Below, piece after piece: positions 1 through 8,213 of a stretch of DNA of 11,189 bases. The DNA is from Paludibacteraceae bacterium (GTDB lineage: Bacteria > Bacteroidota > Bacteroidia > Bacteroidales > Paludibacteraceae): contig CANFFA010000042.1 in NCBI GenBank assembly GCA_947445425.1, positions 1 to 11,189 on the forward strand, written 5' to 3'. A model generated the notes under the pieces. The model was not told where the DNA came from and did no database searches. It was given only the letters and a program-made list of their open reading frames with translations. A program made the position numbers and the translations under genes. Within the stretch, counting starts at the first letter, position 1; every line of letters starts with the position of its first letter.

Positions 1-93
1 CGGAATGATTTAATTCTAATATGGATGAAAAAACTTTCTAGAATAATAAAAACTTCCTCCTTCAAAAAGGAAAAGGAAATGAAAAAACTTGGC

Positions 94-101
94 TATCTTT
101 G
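94..101 (+). promoter_or_regulatory. Candidate -7 box of the recA promoter
   Basis: TATCTTTG matches the Bacteroidota housekeeping sigma -7 consensus TAnnTTTG exactly. It would place transcription start near 107 and give an A-rich leader of roughly 55 nt before the recA ATG at 161. I see no good TTG/TTTG -33 element at the usual 17-20 nt upstream; that stretch is a purine-rich run with a small TCCTT/AAGGA hairpin at 58-71. The box match is direct; its use as a promoter is inference. No LexA-like operator was recognised. Confidence 0.5.
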
Positions 102-160
102 TGAATTATAAAATCACTGAAAAACAACCAACAAGAAATAATAAAATAAACGATAAAATT

Positions 161-1180
161 ATGGCAAAGACAGTAGAAGAGGTGAAAGCACCTATTTCTG
201 ACAAATTAAAAGCATTGCAATTGGCAATGGATAAAATTGAGAAGGATCATGGTAAGGGAACCATCATGCGCATGGGCGATACCAAAGTAGAGGAAGTTTC
301 CTTTATTTCAACTGGTTCGATCGGTTTAAATGTTGCATTGGGCGTAGGCGGATTTCCACGCGGACGTGTAATCGAAATTTTCGGACCTGAATCATCCGGT
401 AAAACTACTTTGGCCATTCATGCCATCGCAGAAGCACAAAAGGCTGGTGGAATTGCTGCCTTTATTGATGCTGAACATGCTTTCGACCGTTTTTATGCTG
501 AAAAATTAGGGGTAAACATCGACGAATTGTTGATTTCACAACCTGATAATGGCGAGCAAGCTTTGGAAATTGCAGATCAATTGATTCGCTCTTCTGCAGT
601 GGATATTGTGGTAATTGACTCTGTTGCTGCTTTGACGCCTAAAGCGGAGTTAGAAGGTGATATGGGAGAGTCCAAAATGGGATTACAAGCGCGTTTGATG
701 TCACAAGCTTTGCGTAAATTGACTGCTAATATCAATAAAACAAATACTACCTGTATTTTTATCAATCAGTTGCGTGAGAAAATTGGGGTGATGTTTGGTA
801 GTCCTGAAACCACTACAGGTGGAAATGCATTGAAATTCTATGCTTCTATCCGTTTGGATATTCGTCGCATTGGTCAATTGAAAGATGGTGATGAAGTGAT
901 TGGTAATCAAACACGTGTGAAGGTGGTGAAAAATAAAGTAGCACCTCCTTTCCGTAAGGCTGAATTTGACATCATGTTTGGTGAAGGTATTTCTAAAACA
1001 GGTGAAATCATTGACATGGGAGTAGAGTATGGCATTATCAAGAAAAGTGGTTCTTGGTACAGTTACGGAGAAACTAAATTGGCACAAGGTCGTGATGCAT
1101 CTAAAACTTTGGTGAAAGAAAATCCTGAATTGGCTGCTGAATTGGAATTGAAAATTGTGGAAGCAATTAAAAATAAATAA
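161..1180 (+). CDS. recA: Recombinase RecA
   Basis: RecA polymerises on single-stranded DNA in the cytoplasm, drives homologous strand exchange with ATP, and in many bacteria stimulates LexA self-cleavage. The 339-residue product carries every expected landmark: Walker A GPESSGKT at residues 75-82, the catalytic glutamate in FIDAEHA (E105), Walker B VVIDS ending at D153/S154, the L1 region around [30 protein letters not shown] (L2, about 202-221), and the signature ALKFYASIR (223-231). The C-terminus ends in AIKNK, without the strongly acidic tail of the E. coli protein, so it is slightly shorter than the usual 350 or so residues. I chose ATG 161 because it begins MAKTVEE, aligned with the family; the in-frame upstream TTG at 89 would add 24 low-complexity residues and overlap the promoter box. 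The leader has no Shine-Dalgarno, as is normal in this phylum. A strong hairpin closes the unit, so it is probably monocistronic. Confidence 0.98.
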   Translation: MAKTVEEVKAPISDKLKALQLAMDKIEKDHGKGTIMRMGDTKVEEVSFISTGSIGLNVALGVGGFPRGRVIEIFGPESSGKTTLAIHAIAEAQKAGGIAAFIDAEHAFDRFYAEKLGVNIDELLISQPDNGEQALEIADQLIRSSAVDIVVIDSVAALTPKAELEGDMGESKMGLQARLMSQALRKLTANINKTNTTCIFINQLREKIGVMFGSPETTTGGNALKFYASIRLDIRRIGQLKDGDEVIGNQTRVKVVKNKVAPPFRKAEFDIMFGEGISKTGEIIDMGVEYGIIKKSGSWYSYGETKLAQGRDASKTLVKENPELAAELELKIVEAIKNK

Positions 1181-1197
1181 GTAAAAAGTCTCATTTT

Positions 1198-1237
1198 AAC
1201 AAAGGCTGTATCAATGCAAGTTGATACAGCCTTTGTT
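1198..1237 (+). terminator. Hairpin terminator after recA
   Basis: A perfect 17-bp inverted repeat (arms 1198-1214 and 1221-1237, loop TGCAAG) begins 18 nt after the recA stop. The stem contains AAAGGCTGTATCAA. The 3' side continues GTGTTTGTG rather than a clean T-run, but the right arm itself ends CTTTGTT and the left arm starts just after TTTTAAC, so it could stop transcription from either side. No gene faces it from the right, so its main role is probably the recA transcript. Confidence 0.8.
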
Positions 1238-1367
1238 GTGTTTGTGCAGGATTTATTAGATTTTTTTATGTGCAGTTATTGCGCTCGGTTAAATATGATT
1301 AATCCATTTTTCGTAATTTCTAATTTTAGGCTTATTTCTGCTTTTAGATGTGTAATTAATGTTAATT

Positions 1368-1375
1368 TATATTTG
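1368..1375 (+). promoter_or_regulatory. Candidate -7 box for the giant secreted protein gene
   Basis: TATATTTG fits TAnnTTTG. Transcription would start near 1382, giving a leader of about 65 nt before ATG 1448. A convincing TTG at -33 is not visible. It is the best match between the recA terminator and the next start codon. This favours independent transcription of the large gene. Confidence 0.4.
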
Positions 1376-1447
1376 TTTCGAATACAATATTCCTTATATT
1401 GCAATATTATTGAAGCACAACCAACCTGTCTCTTAACTGGCGACCCC

Positions 1448-4400
1448 ATGAATAAAACACTACGCATTTTACAGCTCTCGATTCTCTTTTTATTACTTCA
1501 ATTAGGTGGCTTGAAGGCCATCACGGTTAATGTTGCTACACCAGGTACTTTAAGTACGCTGGTGACCGATTTGACCATTACCGAGTTAACGGTCACGGGT
1601 ACTATTGATGCGCGTGATTTTAAATTTATTCGGGATCAGATTGCGGAATTGTCTGTATTAGATTTAACGGCAGTAACCATTGTTGGTTATACGGGTAAAG
1701 GTGGAACGGCGGGTGAATCTTCTCTTAGTTATCCCCCTAATTCAATACCACAGTCGTCATTTTTTAATGCCTTGTCAGGGGTAGGTAAAGATTCCTTTAC
1801 TTCTATTTTATTACCAAACTTAATATATACCATTGATGACAACGCATTTAATAATTGTGTGAATATCACGGGTACCATGGTGATCCCTTCCACTGTAACC
1901 AATATTGGTGTAGGAGCATTCAATGAATGTTCAAGTATCACTGGTTTGATTCTACCCAATACCGCATTGACCATTGAGGACAATGCTTTTTTTGATTGTA
2001 CAATGTTAACAGGTACACTGGTCATTCCTGCCTCTTTGGAGTTCATTGGAAACAATGCTTTTTCGAGAGTTGCCTGTAATTTTGAGGTCGATCATGCGAA
2101 TTTGTATTTTGCCTCGCGCGACGGAGTACTGTTTGATAATGACTCAACTACTTTGATACAATGCCCAACCAGTAAAAAAGGTAAATACATTATGCCCAAA
2201 GAGGTAATCTTTATTGGTAGTGCTGCTTTTGCTGATTGTGTTGATTTGGATGGGGTGTTGCAGCTTGGTGAAAATGTTACTTCAATTGGTGAGAATGCTT
2301 ATTCGGGGTGTACGGGTTTTACGGGTTTGTTGACTTTCCCAAAATCTGTTTTGACCGTTGGTGCTGCAGCTTTTAGTGGCTGTAGTGGTTTGGAATCATT
2401 AATTATACCTAGTAACATTGATTATATTGGGGCGGATGCTTTTGCTGATTGTAGCGGTATGACAGGGGAACTGATAATTCCATCTTCTGTTCATACTATA
2501 GGGGAAGGTGCATTTGTGGGATGTGGTGGTTTTAGTGGTCAATTGATTATACCACCAAGCTTAAAATCTATTGAACCTAATACTTATAAAGATTGTGTTG
2601 GTTTAACTGGAGTTCTAAAGATTCCTGAAGGTGTTGAAGATGTAGCAACGAATTGTTTTAGAGAGTGTCATGGTATTACGTCTTTAACTTTACCAACTAC
2701 AGTTGAACATATAGGTGCCAATGCTTTTTACAATTGCTATGGGCTAAGAACTTTGGTGGCCGAAATGGACAATCCACCCAGTTTAGGTGCCAACACCAAG
2801 GTGTTTTATAATGTGAATAAAGACAGTTGTACTTTGTACGTTCCAGCAGGTAAAAAGGCTTTGTATGCTTCATTACCACAATGGAAAGATTTTAAGCACA
2901 TTATAGAGGGTCATGATTTTTGGCTTTCCACTAATGATATTTTTGTTGCAAAACAGGCTGGGAGTAAAGCTACTGCTAATGTGACTGTAACTTCAAACAC
3001 GATATGGACCCCTACCTCGCCAGATGCTTGGTTAACGGTTAGTCCAAGTGTGGCCACTTCTGGTAATGGAGTATTAACTTTTACAGCCCTCACTGCCAAT
3101 CCATTGATTACAACACGTATATCCAATGTGGTGATATCGGCTCCTGGTGCGCCGAATCAAACCATTAAAGTAACTCAGGCAGCCGGTGATCCTCATTTGG
3201 AGATTTCTGGTCAGACAGCTACTTTGGGTAAAGAGGTGATGGCCAAAGAAAAAGATGGTGCGGCTTTTATCACCGTAAGTTCAAATACAACTTGGACAGT
3301 GGTTTGTGATCAAGCTTGGATAACACCAAGTCCATTGACTGCATCGAATGATGGGGTGTTGATTTTGACTGCCAATTCAACCAATTCCACAGGTGCACCT
3401 CGAACTGCAACAGTTACTGTTTCGGCGCCAGGGGTGCCTTCCAAAACTATTACCGTAAGTCAGACCGATGTTCCCTCTTATTTTACCATTCCAACGGTTA
3501 CGGCTACTGTAACCAAAGAAATTGGAAGTACCGCTACCATTCCTATTACTTCCAATACTACTTGGATTGCTAGTTCTGATCAAACTTGGTTGGCTGTAGG
3601 TCCTACTATTGCTAGTTTGGGTGATGGTAATTTAACAGTGACCACCACTGGTTTTAATCCAACTACTGATATTCGTACGGCTACGGTAACTATTTTGGTG
3701 CCAGGTTCTGAACCCAAAACGATTACGGTAACACAAGCTGCTGGTGATCCAAGTTTGAATTTGCCAACAACTACTGCCGATGTGACCAATGTTGTTGGTA
3801 GTACTGCTACTGTTCCGGTTGTTTCTAACAGTACTTGGACGGCAACAACGCTTGACAATTGGATTAGTGTTGGACCTCCTTCAGCCAATGGGGATGGCAC
3901 GCTTACTATTACCACGCTCATTCCAAATCCAACCATTGACGTGCGTACCACTACGGTGACCATCAATGTGCCGGGTGCTACTCCTAAAACCATTACGGTG
4001 ACCCAAGCAGCGGGTACGCCTACTTTGTTGGTTTCATCGCCAACAGCCGATGCTGCCAAAGAATTGGGTGGCGTTTCTTCTGTTGATGTTACTTCCAATA
4101 CCATGTGGACTGCTGTTTGTGATCAAGCTTGGTTAACGTTGAGTCCAGCTTCTAAAACTGGGGATGGAAAGTTAGTGTTTACAGTGACTCAAAAAAACAA
4201 TACCGGTAGTCCGAGAACTGCGCTAGTAACTTTGACTGCTCCAGGCGTTGCTTCCAAAACAGTAACCGTAACGCAAACCGAAAGAACGGCTATCTTTTTT
4301 ACCCCAAGTCCAACTTTTAATGCTACCAAGGTGTATGACAAAACCAATTTTGTAGCGGTAGCGGTAGGTGCGATTTCTGGAATTGAAGGTACAGACGATG

Positions 4401-7400
4401 TCACGATTTCTGCTGTAGGAGCCTATGATAATGAAAATACTGGAACCGCTAAGGCCATTACCATCAGCTATACACTTGGTGGTGCCGACAAAACAAAATA
4501 TATTGCTCCTGCTAATTATACTGTTAATACTGGGGTAATTACAGCTCTTGCACTTACAGTAACAGCACAACCAGATACAAAAGTTTATACCCGTACAACT
4601 GCTTCGTCTGTACTACCCTTGTTGACAGGGAATTTGATTGCTGGTGATGTAGTAGGTACTGCTGCAATTCAAAGTTTTGATAATGCAAATGTAGGGGTAT
4701 CAAAGCAAATTGTACCCAGCGGATTGGTCATTTCAGATGGAAATGGCGGCAAAAACTATGCGATTACTTATGTTCCAAATGCTCAAGGTGTCATCACTAA
4801 AGCATCAGTAAATGTAAGTGCCCAAATGGATACAAAGGTGTATGATGCCACTACAAACTCTGCTGTTCTACCGCTTGTTGTCGGAATTATTGCCCCTGAT
4901 ACTATTAGTAAAGCTGCTACTCAATCTTTCGCGAATCAGCATGTGGGTGGATCTAAAGTTTTAGTTCCCAGTGGTTTGGTGATTGGTGATGGTAATGCTG
5001 GTCTTAATTATGACATAAATTATGTCAATAATTCTGCAGGTGTCATTACCCAAGCGCCAGTTAGCGTTATAGCTCAGACCGATACGCGGGTTTATAATGG
5101 AAAAGACAGTTCTGCTTTGGTGCCGGTAGTCAGTGGCGTTTTATTGCCAGATGTGATCAAGACGATGCCTGTTCAGCTTTTTAACAATCGCCATGTGGGA
5201 CTTAATAAAACAATTACGCCCAAGGCTTTGGAAATAAACGATGGAAATAATGGTGCAAATTATGCTGTTAATTATGTTGCGGTTGCCAATGGTGAAATAA
5301 GCATAGCGACTATTACAGTAAGTGCTCAGACAGATAGCATGATTTACAATCGTACGACTAGTTCTGCTATTGCGCCAAAGATTAGTGGGCTGTTTGCGCC
5401 TGATCTTGTAACAACGGCCCCAGTTCAAAATTTTGATAATTTCAATGCAGGGGATAATAAAACCTTAACCGCAAGTGGTTTGGTAATCAATGACGGGAAT
5501 TCAGGAAATAATTACAGCATTAATTATGTCAGCGATAACATGGGTAAAATTAAACCATTTCCACTGACCGTTACCGCGCAAGCAGATACAAAACTTTATG
5601 ATGGGAATCTGATTTCTAATCAACTTCCAACTTTAACAGGTAGTCTGATTGCTCCTGATGCCATCACTACGGCAGCCCATCAAACTTTTGACAATAGAAA
5701 TGCAAGTAAAAATAAACTGTTAACACCTAGCGGAATGGTGATTGCCGATGGAAATGGTGGTGCAAATTATGCCATCAACTATGTGACCAATCTCCAAGGT
5801 GAAATCACCCCTATTCCTTTGACAGTTACTGCTCAGACTGATAGCCGACCCTATAATGGAGGTATAAGTTCTGCAGTTTTACCTATATTGACCGGTAGTC
5901 TAATTGCCCCTGATAAAATTGATAGTGCTGCTATTCAGACTTTTGATAACAGAAGAAAAGGAACTGGCAAAGTCATTACTGCCAGTGGTATGAAAATAAA
6001 TGATGGTAATTTGGGTGCAAATTACACCATCAATTATGTAAGTAATAATACTGGGGCCATCACCCAAGCAACTGTTTTGGTGGTGTTGACTGTTGCGACA
6101 CATGCTGACGATAAAGTATATGACGGTACAACAGTAGCAAAAATTTTAGAAGCTAAACTCAATGGAGTAGTTCCGGGTGACGATGTGAAATTGGATAGTA
6201 TTGTGGGTCAATTTAAGCAATCCAATATCGGAATTGAGCTTCCGGTAGATGTGGATATGCATCTTATTGGCTTAGATATAGATAACTATCTGTTGGTACA
6301 ACCAGCAGGGCTTACTGCAACTATAAACGCTAAAGCTTTAACCGTTGCCAATGCCATTGCCAAAGATAAAAATTATGATACAAATGATTTTGCTCAAATT
6401 GAAGGAGCAAAACTTATGGGTGTTGTTGGAACGGAAGATGTGATTTTAGCCAATGCCACGAGTGGTACTTTTGCAACGCACGATCCAGGTCTAAATCAGA
6501 AAGTGACATCAGCCATGACGCTGAGTGGTACAGCTATTTCAAATTATACTTTAATGCAACCAAGCTATTTGAAAGCGTCAATCAATCCCAAACCTTTGGT
6601 CGTAGCCGATCCAGTACTGCCTGGTGTGAAGGAGTTTAATGGCGTTCCGCTTCCTGCAAGCAAAGTTTATGATGGAACGGGGGCTGCCTTGGTTACTGAA
6701 GGTTTGTTACAGAATGTGCAGCCGGAGGATTTAGGTAAAGTCATTATAAAAGCCACTGCCGTTTTTGCGGATCCTATCGTTGGCAAGGACAAGACGGTGA
6801 CCGTGAAATATACACTTAGTGGACCGAATTCAAATCATTATACAGCGCCAGCCGATTATACCTATGTTGCCGGTGAAATTATTCCAAAACTTTTAACCAT
6901 CCCTGCTCCAACAGTGGTGAAAAATAAAATGGTGGATGGTAAAACAACTGCTGCATTGAATACGATAGGCACACTTTCAGGGCTGATTGCTTCGGATGCA
7001 AAAGCGGTAACGGTAACAGCAACTGCTAATTATGATAATTCGGCTCCGGGTAAAAATAAACCAATCAGGGTGGTGTATACTTTGAATGGTGCTTCCAAAA
7101 ATAACTATCAAGCTCCGGCTGATTATGTGATTACCGATGCTAAAATTTCTGATTATGTGAAGCTGGATGCGCTTGCTGCTCCTAGTAATGGTTGTCAGGG
7201 CGAGTCACTCGGTTTGGGCTATAAAATAGTGGCAGGTGATGGTGTGAATTATAAAATCACTTTCGATTCGGCAGCATTGGCGGCAGGAATGAAGAATATC
7301 GATTATACCGCTTTCCCAGATACTACGCACAGCGGAATTCTTTCCATACCAATTCCTCAAACAGTGAAAGATGGTAATTTTACCGCCAAGCTAAGTATTA

Positions 7401-7939
7401 AGAATGAATTGGGGATAGAAAGTGCCGTGAATACTTTTCCATTTGCGATCAATGTATCAGCTGATTATATCGTTTCTAAATTTGACGATGTAGTTTTGTG
7501 CAATAATTTTAGCAATCGATTTGTGAACTACCAATGGTACAAAGACGGTAAAAAGTTAGAAGGTGCTACTAAGCAGTTTTACTATGATCCGGCAGGTTTA
7601 AATGGTGTTTACCATTTGCAAGTAACCACAGCTAAGAATGAAATGGTATTCAGCTGTTCAAAATCCTTTACCAAAGCGAAAGCAAAAATGGTGAGTGCTT
7701 ATCCAAACCCATTGAAAGTTCACCAACGATTCAATGTGAAAGTGGAAGGTATGAAACCAGAAGAACTTGAAGGTGCTTCATTAATCATCTATTCTCTACA
7801 AGGGATGAAAGTTTACGAAAGTAAAAGTGTGACGGAACAAAATATCCTGAACCTCGATTTGTCGATAGGTGTTTATTTGGGTAAAGTCATCACCAGCACT
7901 GGTCTAGAGCATAGCTTTAGTGTCGTGGTTGGTCAATAA
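1448..7939 (+). CDS. Giant T9SS-secreted mosaic protein (BspA-type LRR, BACON, MBG/YDG repeats)
   Basis: About 2163 residues, probably a cell-surface or released adhesin-like protein; the ligand is unknown. Order of parts: signal peptide 1-24 (MNKT, hydrophobic core, cleavage after LKA); N-terminal cap 25-114 with the TVTGTIDARDFK-type motif often seen before such repeats; LRR_5/BspA-like repeats 115-488; five BACON domains 489-947; a YDG/MBG-like unit 948-1035; six 84-85-residue MBG-like repeats 1036-1541; four YDG/MBG-like units 1542-1904; an Ig-like region 1905-2078 with NYQWYKDGKKLEGA; and a T9SS type A sorting domain 2079-2163 (SAYPNP motif, GVYLGKV, basic end). I chose ATG 1448 because it gives a clean signal peptide. 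The reading frame is open back to 1214, but that extension crosses the recA terminator and is Phe/Cys-rich. BACON and LRR_5 domains are linked with carbohydrate or host-surface binding, so adhesion is an inference. No catalytic domain was seen. Confidence 0.93.
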   Translation: MNKTLRILQLSILFLLLQLGGLKAITVNVATPGTLSTLVTDLTITELTVTGTIDARDFKFIRDQIAELSVLDLTAVTIVGYTGKGGTAGESSLSYPPNSIPQSSFFNALSGVGKDSFTSILLPNLIYTIDDNAFNNCVNITGTMVIPSTVTNIGVGAFNECSSITGLILPNTALTIEDNAFFDCTMLTGTLVIPASLEFIGNNAFSRVACNFEVDHANLYFASRDGVLFDNDSTTLIQCPTSKKGKYIMPKEVIFIGSAAFADCVDLDGVLQLGENVTSIGENAYSGCTGFTGLLTFPKSVLTVGAAAFSGCSGLESLIIPSNIDYIGADAFADCSGMTGELIIPSSVHTIGEGAFVGCGGFSGQLIIPPSLKSIEPNTYKDCVGLTGVLKIPEGVEDVATNCFRECHGITSLTLPTTVEHIGANAFYNCYGLRTLVAEMDNPPSLGANTKVFYNVNKDSCTLYVPAGKKALYASLPQWKDFKHIIEGHDFWLSTNDIFVAKQAGSKATANVTVTSNTIWTPTSPDAWLTVSPSVATSGNGVLTFTALTANPLITTRISNVVISAPGAPNQTIKVTQAAGDPHLEISGQTATLGKEVMAKEKDGAAFITVSSNTTWTVVCDQAWITPSPLTASNDGVLILTANSTNSTGAPRTATVTVSAPGVPSKTITVSQTDVPSYFTIPTVTATVTKEIGSTATIPITSNTTWIASSDQTWLAVGPTIASLGDGNLTVTTTGFNPTTDIRTATVTILVPGSEPKTITVTQAAGDPSLNLPTTTADVTNVVGSTATVPVVSNSTWTATTLDNWISVGPPSANGDGTLTITTLIPNPTIDVRTTTVTINVPGATPKTITVTQAAGTPTLLVSSPTADAAKELGGVSSVDVTSNTMWTAVCDQAWLTLSPASKTGDGKLVFTVTQKNNTGSPRTALVTLTAPGVASKTVTVTQTERTAIFFTPSPTFNATKVYDKTNFVAVAVGAISGIEGTDDVTISAVGAYDNENTGTAKAITISYTLGGADKTKYIAPANYTVNTGVITALALTVTAQPDTKVYTRTTASSVLPLLTGNLIAGDVVGTAAIQSFDNANVGVSKQIVPSGLVISDGNGGKNYAITYVPNAQGVITKASVNVSAQMDTKVYDATTNSAVLPLVVGIIAPDTISKAATQSFANQHVGGSKVLVPSGLVIGDGNAGLNYDINYVNNSAGVITQAPVSVIAQTDTRVYNGKDSSALVPVVSGVLLPDVIKTMPVQLFNNRHVGLNKTITPKALEINDGNNGANYAVNYVAVANGEISIATITVSAQTDSMIYNRTTSSAIAPKISGLFAPDLVTTAPVQNFDNFNAGDNKTLTASGLVINDGNSGNNYSINYVSDNMGKIKPFPLTVTAQADTKLYDGNLISNQLPTLTGSLIAPDAITTAAHQTFDNRNASKNKLLTPSGMVIADGNGGANYAINYVTNLQGEITPIPLTVTAQTDSRPYNGGISSAVLPILTGSLIAPDKIDSAAIQTFDNRRKGTGKVITASGMKINDGNLGANYTINYVSNNTGAITQATVLVVLTVATHADDKVYDGTTVAKILEAKLNGVVPGDDVKLDSIVGQFKQSNIGIELPVDVDMHLIGLDIDNYLLVQPAGLTATINAKALTVANAIAKDKNYDTNDFAQIEGAKLMGVVGTEDVILANATSGTFATHDPGLNQKVTSAMTLSGTAISNYTLMQPSYLKASINPKPLVVADPVLPGVKEFNGVPLPASKVYDGTGAALVTEGLLQNVQPEDLGKVIIKATAVFADPIVGKDKTVTVKYTLSGPNSNHYTAPADYTYVAGEIIPKLLTIPAPTVVKNKMVDGKTTAALNTIGTLSGLIASDAKAVTVTATANYDNSAPGKNKPIRVVYTLNGASKNNYQAPADYVITDAKISDYVKLDALAAPSNGCQGESLGLGYKIVAGDGVNYKITFDSAALAAGMKNIDYTAFPDTTHSGILSIPIPQTVKDGNFTAKLSIKNELGIESAVNTFPFAINVSADYIVSKFDDVVLCNNFSNRFVNYQWYKDGKKLEGATKQFYYDPAGLNGVYHLQVTTAKNEMVFSCSKSFTKAKAKMVSAYPNPLKVHQRFNVKVEGMKPEELEGASLIIYSLQGMKVYESKSVTEQNILNLDLSIGVYLGKVITSTGLEHSFSVVVGQ
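1790..2911 (+). repeat. LRR_5 / BspA-like leucine-rich repeat array (protein level)
   Basis: About 12 repeats of roughly 23 residues with the pattern IGxxAFxxCxxLTGxLxIPxSV are seen, for example IGVGAFNECSSITG and IGADAFADCSGMTG. The cysteine after AF is kept in nearly every repeat. After the fourth repeat the run is broken by an island containing SRDGVLFDNDSTTLIQCP, a known type of insertion in BspA-like proteins. The array closes with a capping segment (LYVPAGKKALYASLPQWKDF). It likely forms a curved solenoid used for binding. Confidence 0.9.
2912..4288 (+). repeat. Five tandem BACON domains (protein level)
   Basis: Units are about 2912-3193, 3194-3475, 3476-3751, 3752-4021 and 4022-4288 (94, 94, 92, 90 and 89 residues). 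Each has a strand-rich start, SNTxWT followed by a W-containing segment (DQAWLT or similar), a GDGxL turn, RTATVTVSAPG, and an ending K(T/V)ITVTQ. These are the hallmarks of the BACON fold, common in Bacteroidales surface and glycan-handling proteins. Here they sit between an LRR solenoid and an MBG array, so they may act as binding modules or as spacers. Confidence 0.88.
4289..4552 (+). repeat. Single YDG/MBG-like unit before the six-fold array (protein level)
   Basis: This 88-residue unit has the motif TKVYDKTN, a central DDVTISAVGAYDNENTGT and a closing YTLGGADKTKY...NYTVNTGVITA. Its length and its YTLxGxxxxxY motif match the units after 6596 better than those of the six-fold array that directly follows, so the six repeats are nested between two blocks of the related type. 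Confidence 0.7.
4553..6070 (+). repeat. Six tandem 84-85-residue MBG-like repeats (protein level)
   Basis: Units start at 4553, 4808, 5060, 5312, 5564 and 5819; lengths are 85, 84, 84, 84, 85 and 84 residues, so the DNA period is 252 or 255 bp. Each unit shows LTVTAQxDTKVY, an SAxxPxxxG segment, IAPDxI, QxFDN, SGLVIxDGNxGxNYxINYV and a GxIT ending. The amino-acid pattern is tight, but the DNA copies have diverged clearly. The units resemble the MBG (mostly beta-strand, Ig-like) families of large bacterial surface proteins and probably form a rigid stalk. Confidence 0.85.
6071..7159 (+). repeat. Four YDG/MBG-like units (protein level)
   Basis: Approximate units are 6071-6337, 6338-6595, 6596-6892 and 6893-7159 (89, 86, 99 and 89 residues). 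The first and third carry KVYDGT; the second has KNYDTND and the fourth the degenerate KMVDGKTT. Units one and two end with NYxLxQPxxLxAxI, and units three and four with YTLxGxxxNxYxAPADY. These are two subtypes of the YDG/MBG superfamily. The array continues the stalk towards the C-terminus. Confidence 0.75.
7682..7936 (+). other. T9SS type A C-terminal sorting domain
   Basis: The last 85 residues begin near AKMVSAYPNPLKVHQRF and run through LIIYSLQGMKVYESKSV and LDLSIGVYLGKVITSTG to HSFSVVVGQ. The YPNP start, the IYSLQGMKV strand and the GVYLGKV segment are the known conserved blocks of the type IX secretion sorting domain. In this system the domain directs the protein through the outer membrane, after which it is usually cleaved and the protein is often attached to lipopolysaccharide. 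The T9SS genes themselves are not in this window. Confidence 0.9.
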
Positions 7940-7970
7940 TCCATTTCTGAACTCCTAGGTGTTAGAACGC

Positions 7971-8025
7971 AAATTCGCCAACCTACGCAAATTAGTTATT
8001 CTAATTTGCGTAGGTTGGCGAATTT
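7971..8025 (+). terminator. 25-bp perfect hairpin after the giant gene
   Basis: Arms 7971-7995 and 8001-8025 are exact inverted complements over 25 bp with a 5-nt loop TTATT, starting 31 nt after the stop codon. The right arm ends GGCGAATTT and continues TATTT, a modest U-rich tail. The stem is much longer than an ordinary terminator needs. Termination is the plain reading; protection of the mRNA 3' end or a repeated intergenic palindrome are alternatives. Confidence 0.75.
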
Positions 8026-8131
8026 TATTTGTGGTAAATTGTCGAATTCTTATGTTTTTTTTTCAATAACCGTAATCAATTAGGTCCACTAATTGTATCC
8101 CTTTCGTATGAAATACCTTATTCTTTTTGAC

Positions 8132-8162
8132 ACCGTGCAGCGGCTTTTTCCCGCTGCACGGT
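8132..8162. repeat. GC-rich 12-bp hairpin followed by a 12-bp tandem repeat
   Basis: ACCGTGCAGCGG (8132-8143) and CCGCTGCACGGT (8151-8162) form a perfect 12-bp stem with loop CTTTTTC. It is strikingly GC-rich for this region. No T-run follows; instead GGTTTAAGAAAT is repeated from 8160 (two exact copies, a third partial one to about 8189). It could be a second, factor-dependent terminator or a structured RNA fragment. Confidence 0.55.
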
Positions 8163-8213
8163 TTAAGAAATGGTTTAAGAAATGGTTTAGTAAAAGTTTA
8201 TCTATATCTTATC

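Noticed and set aside
1..111. Open frame 1 of 36 codons running into the window, possible end of an upstream gene
   Set aside because: Lysine-rich, no recognisable motif, and overlaps the recA promoter candidate; too short to support.
89..160. Upstream TTG start that would lengthen RecA by 24 residues
   Set aside because: The extension is low-complexity, unlike RecA N-termini, and overlaps the promoter box; ATG 161 gives the family-like start.
1214..1447. In-frame N-terminal extension of the giant protein from ATG 1214
   Set aside because: Begins inside the recA terminator hairpin and encodes no family feature; ATG 1448 starts a clean signal peptide.
4553..6070. CRISPR-like array or recent DNA-level tandem duplication
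   Set aside because: The period is a whole number of codons, the units encode a conserved fold and the DNA copies are diverged; there is no repeat-spacer structure.
2697..6103. Several minus-strand open frames of 60-174 codons inside the giant gene
   Set aside because: They lie opposite the repetitive coding array and mirror its composition; no motifs or start signals.
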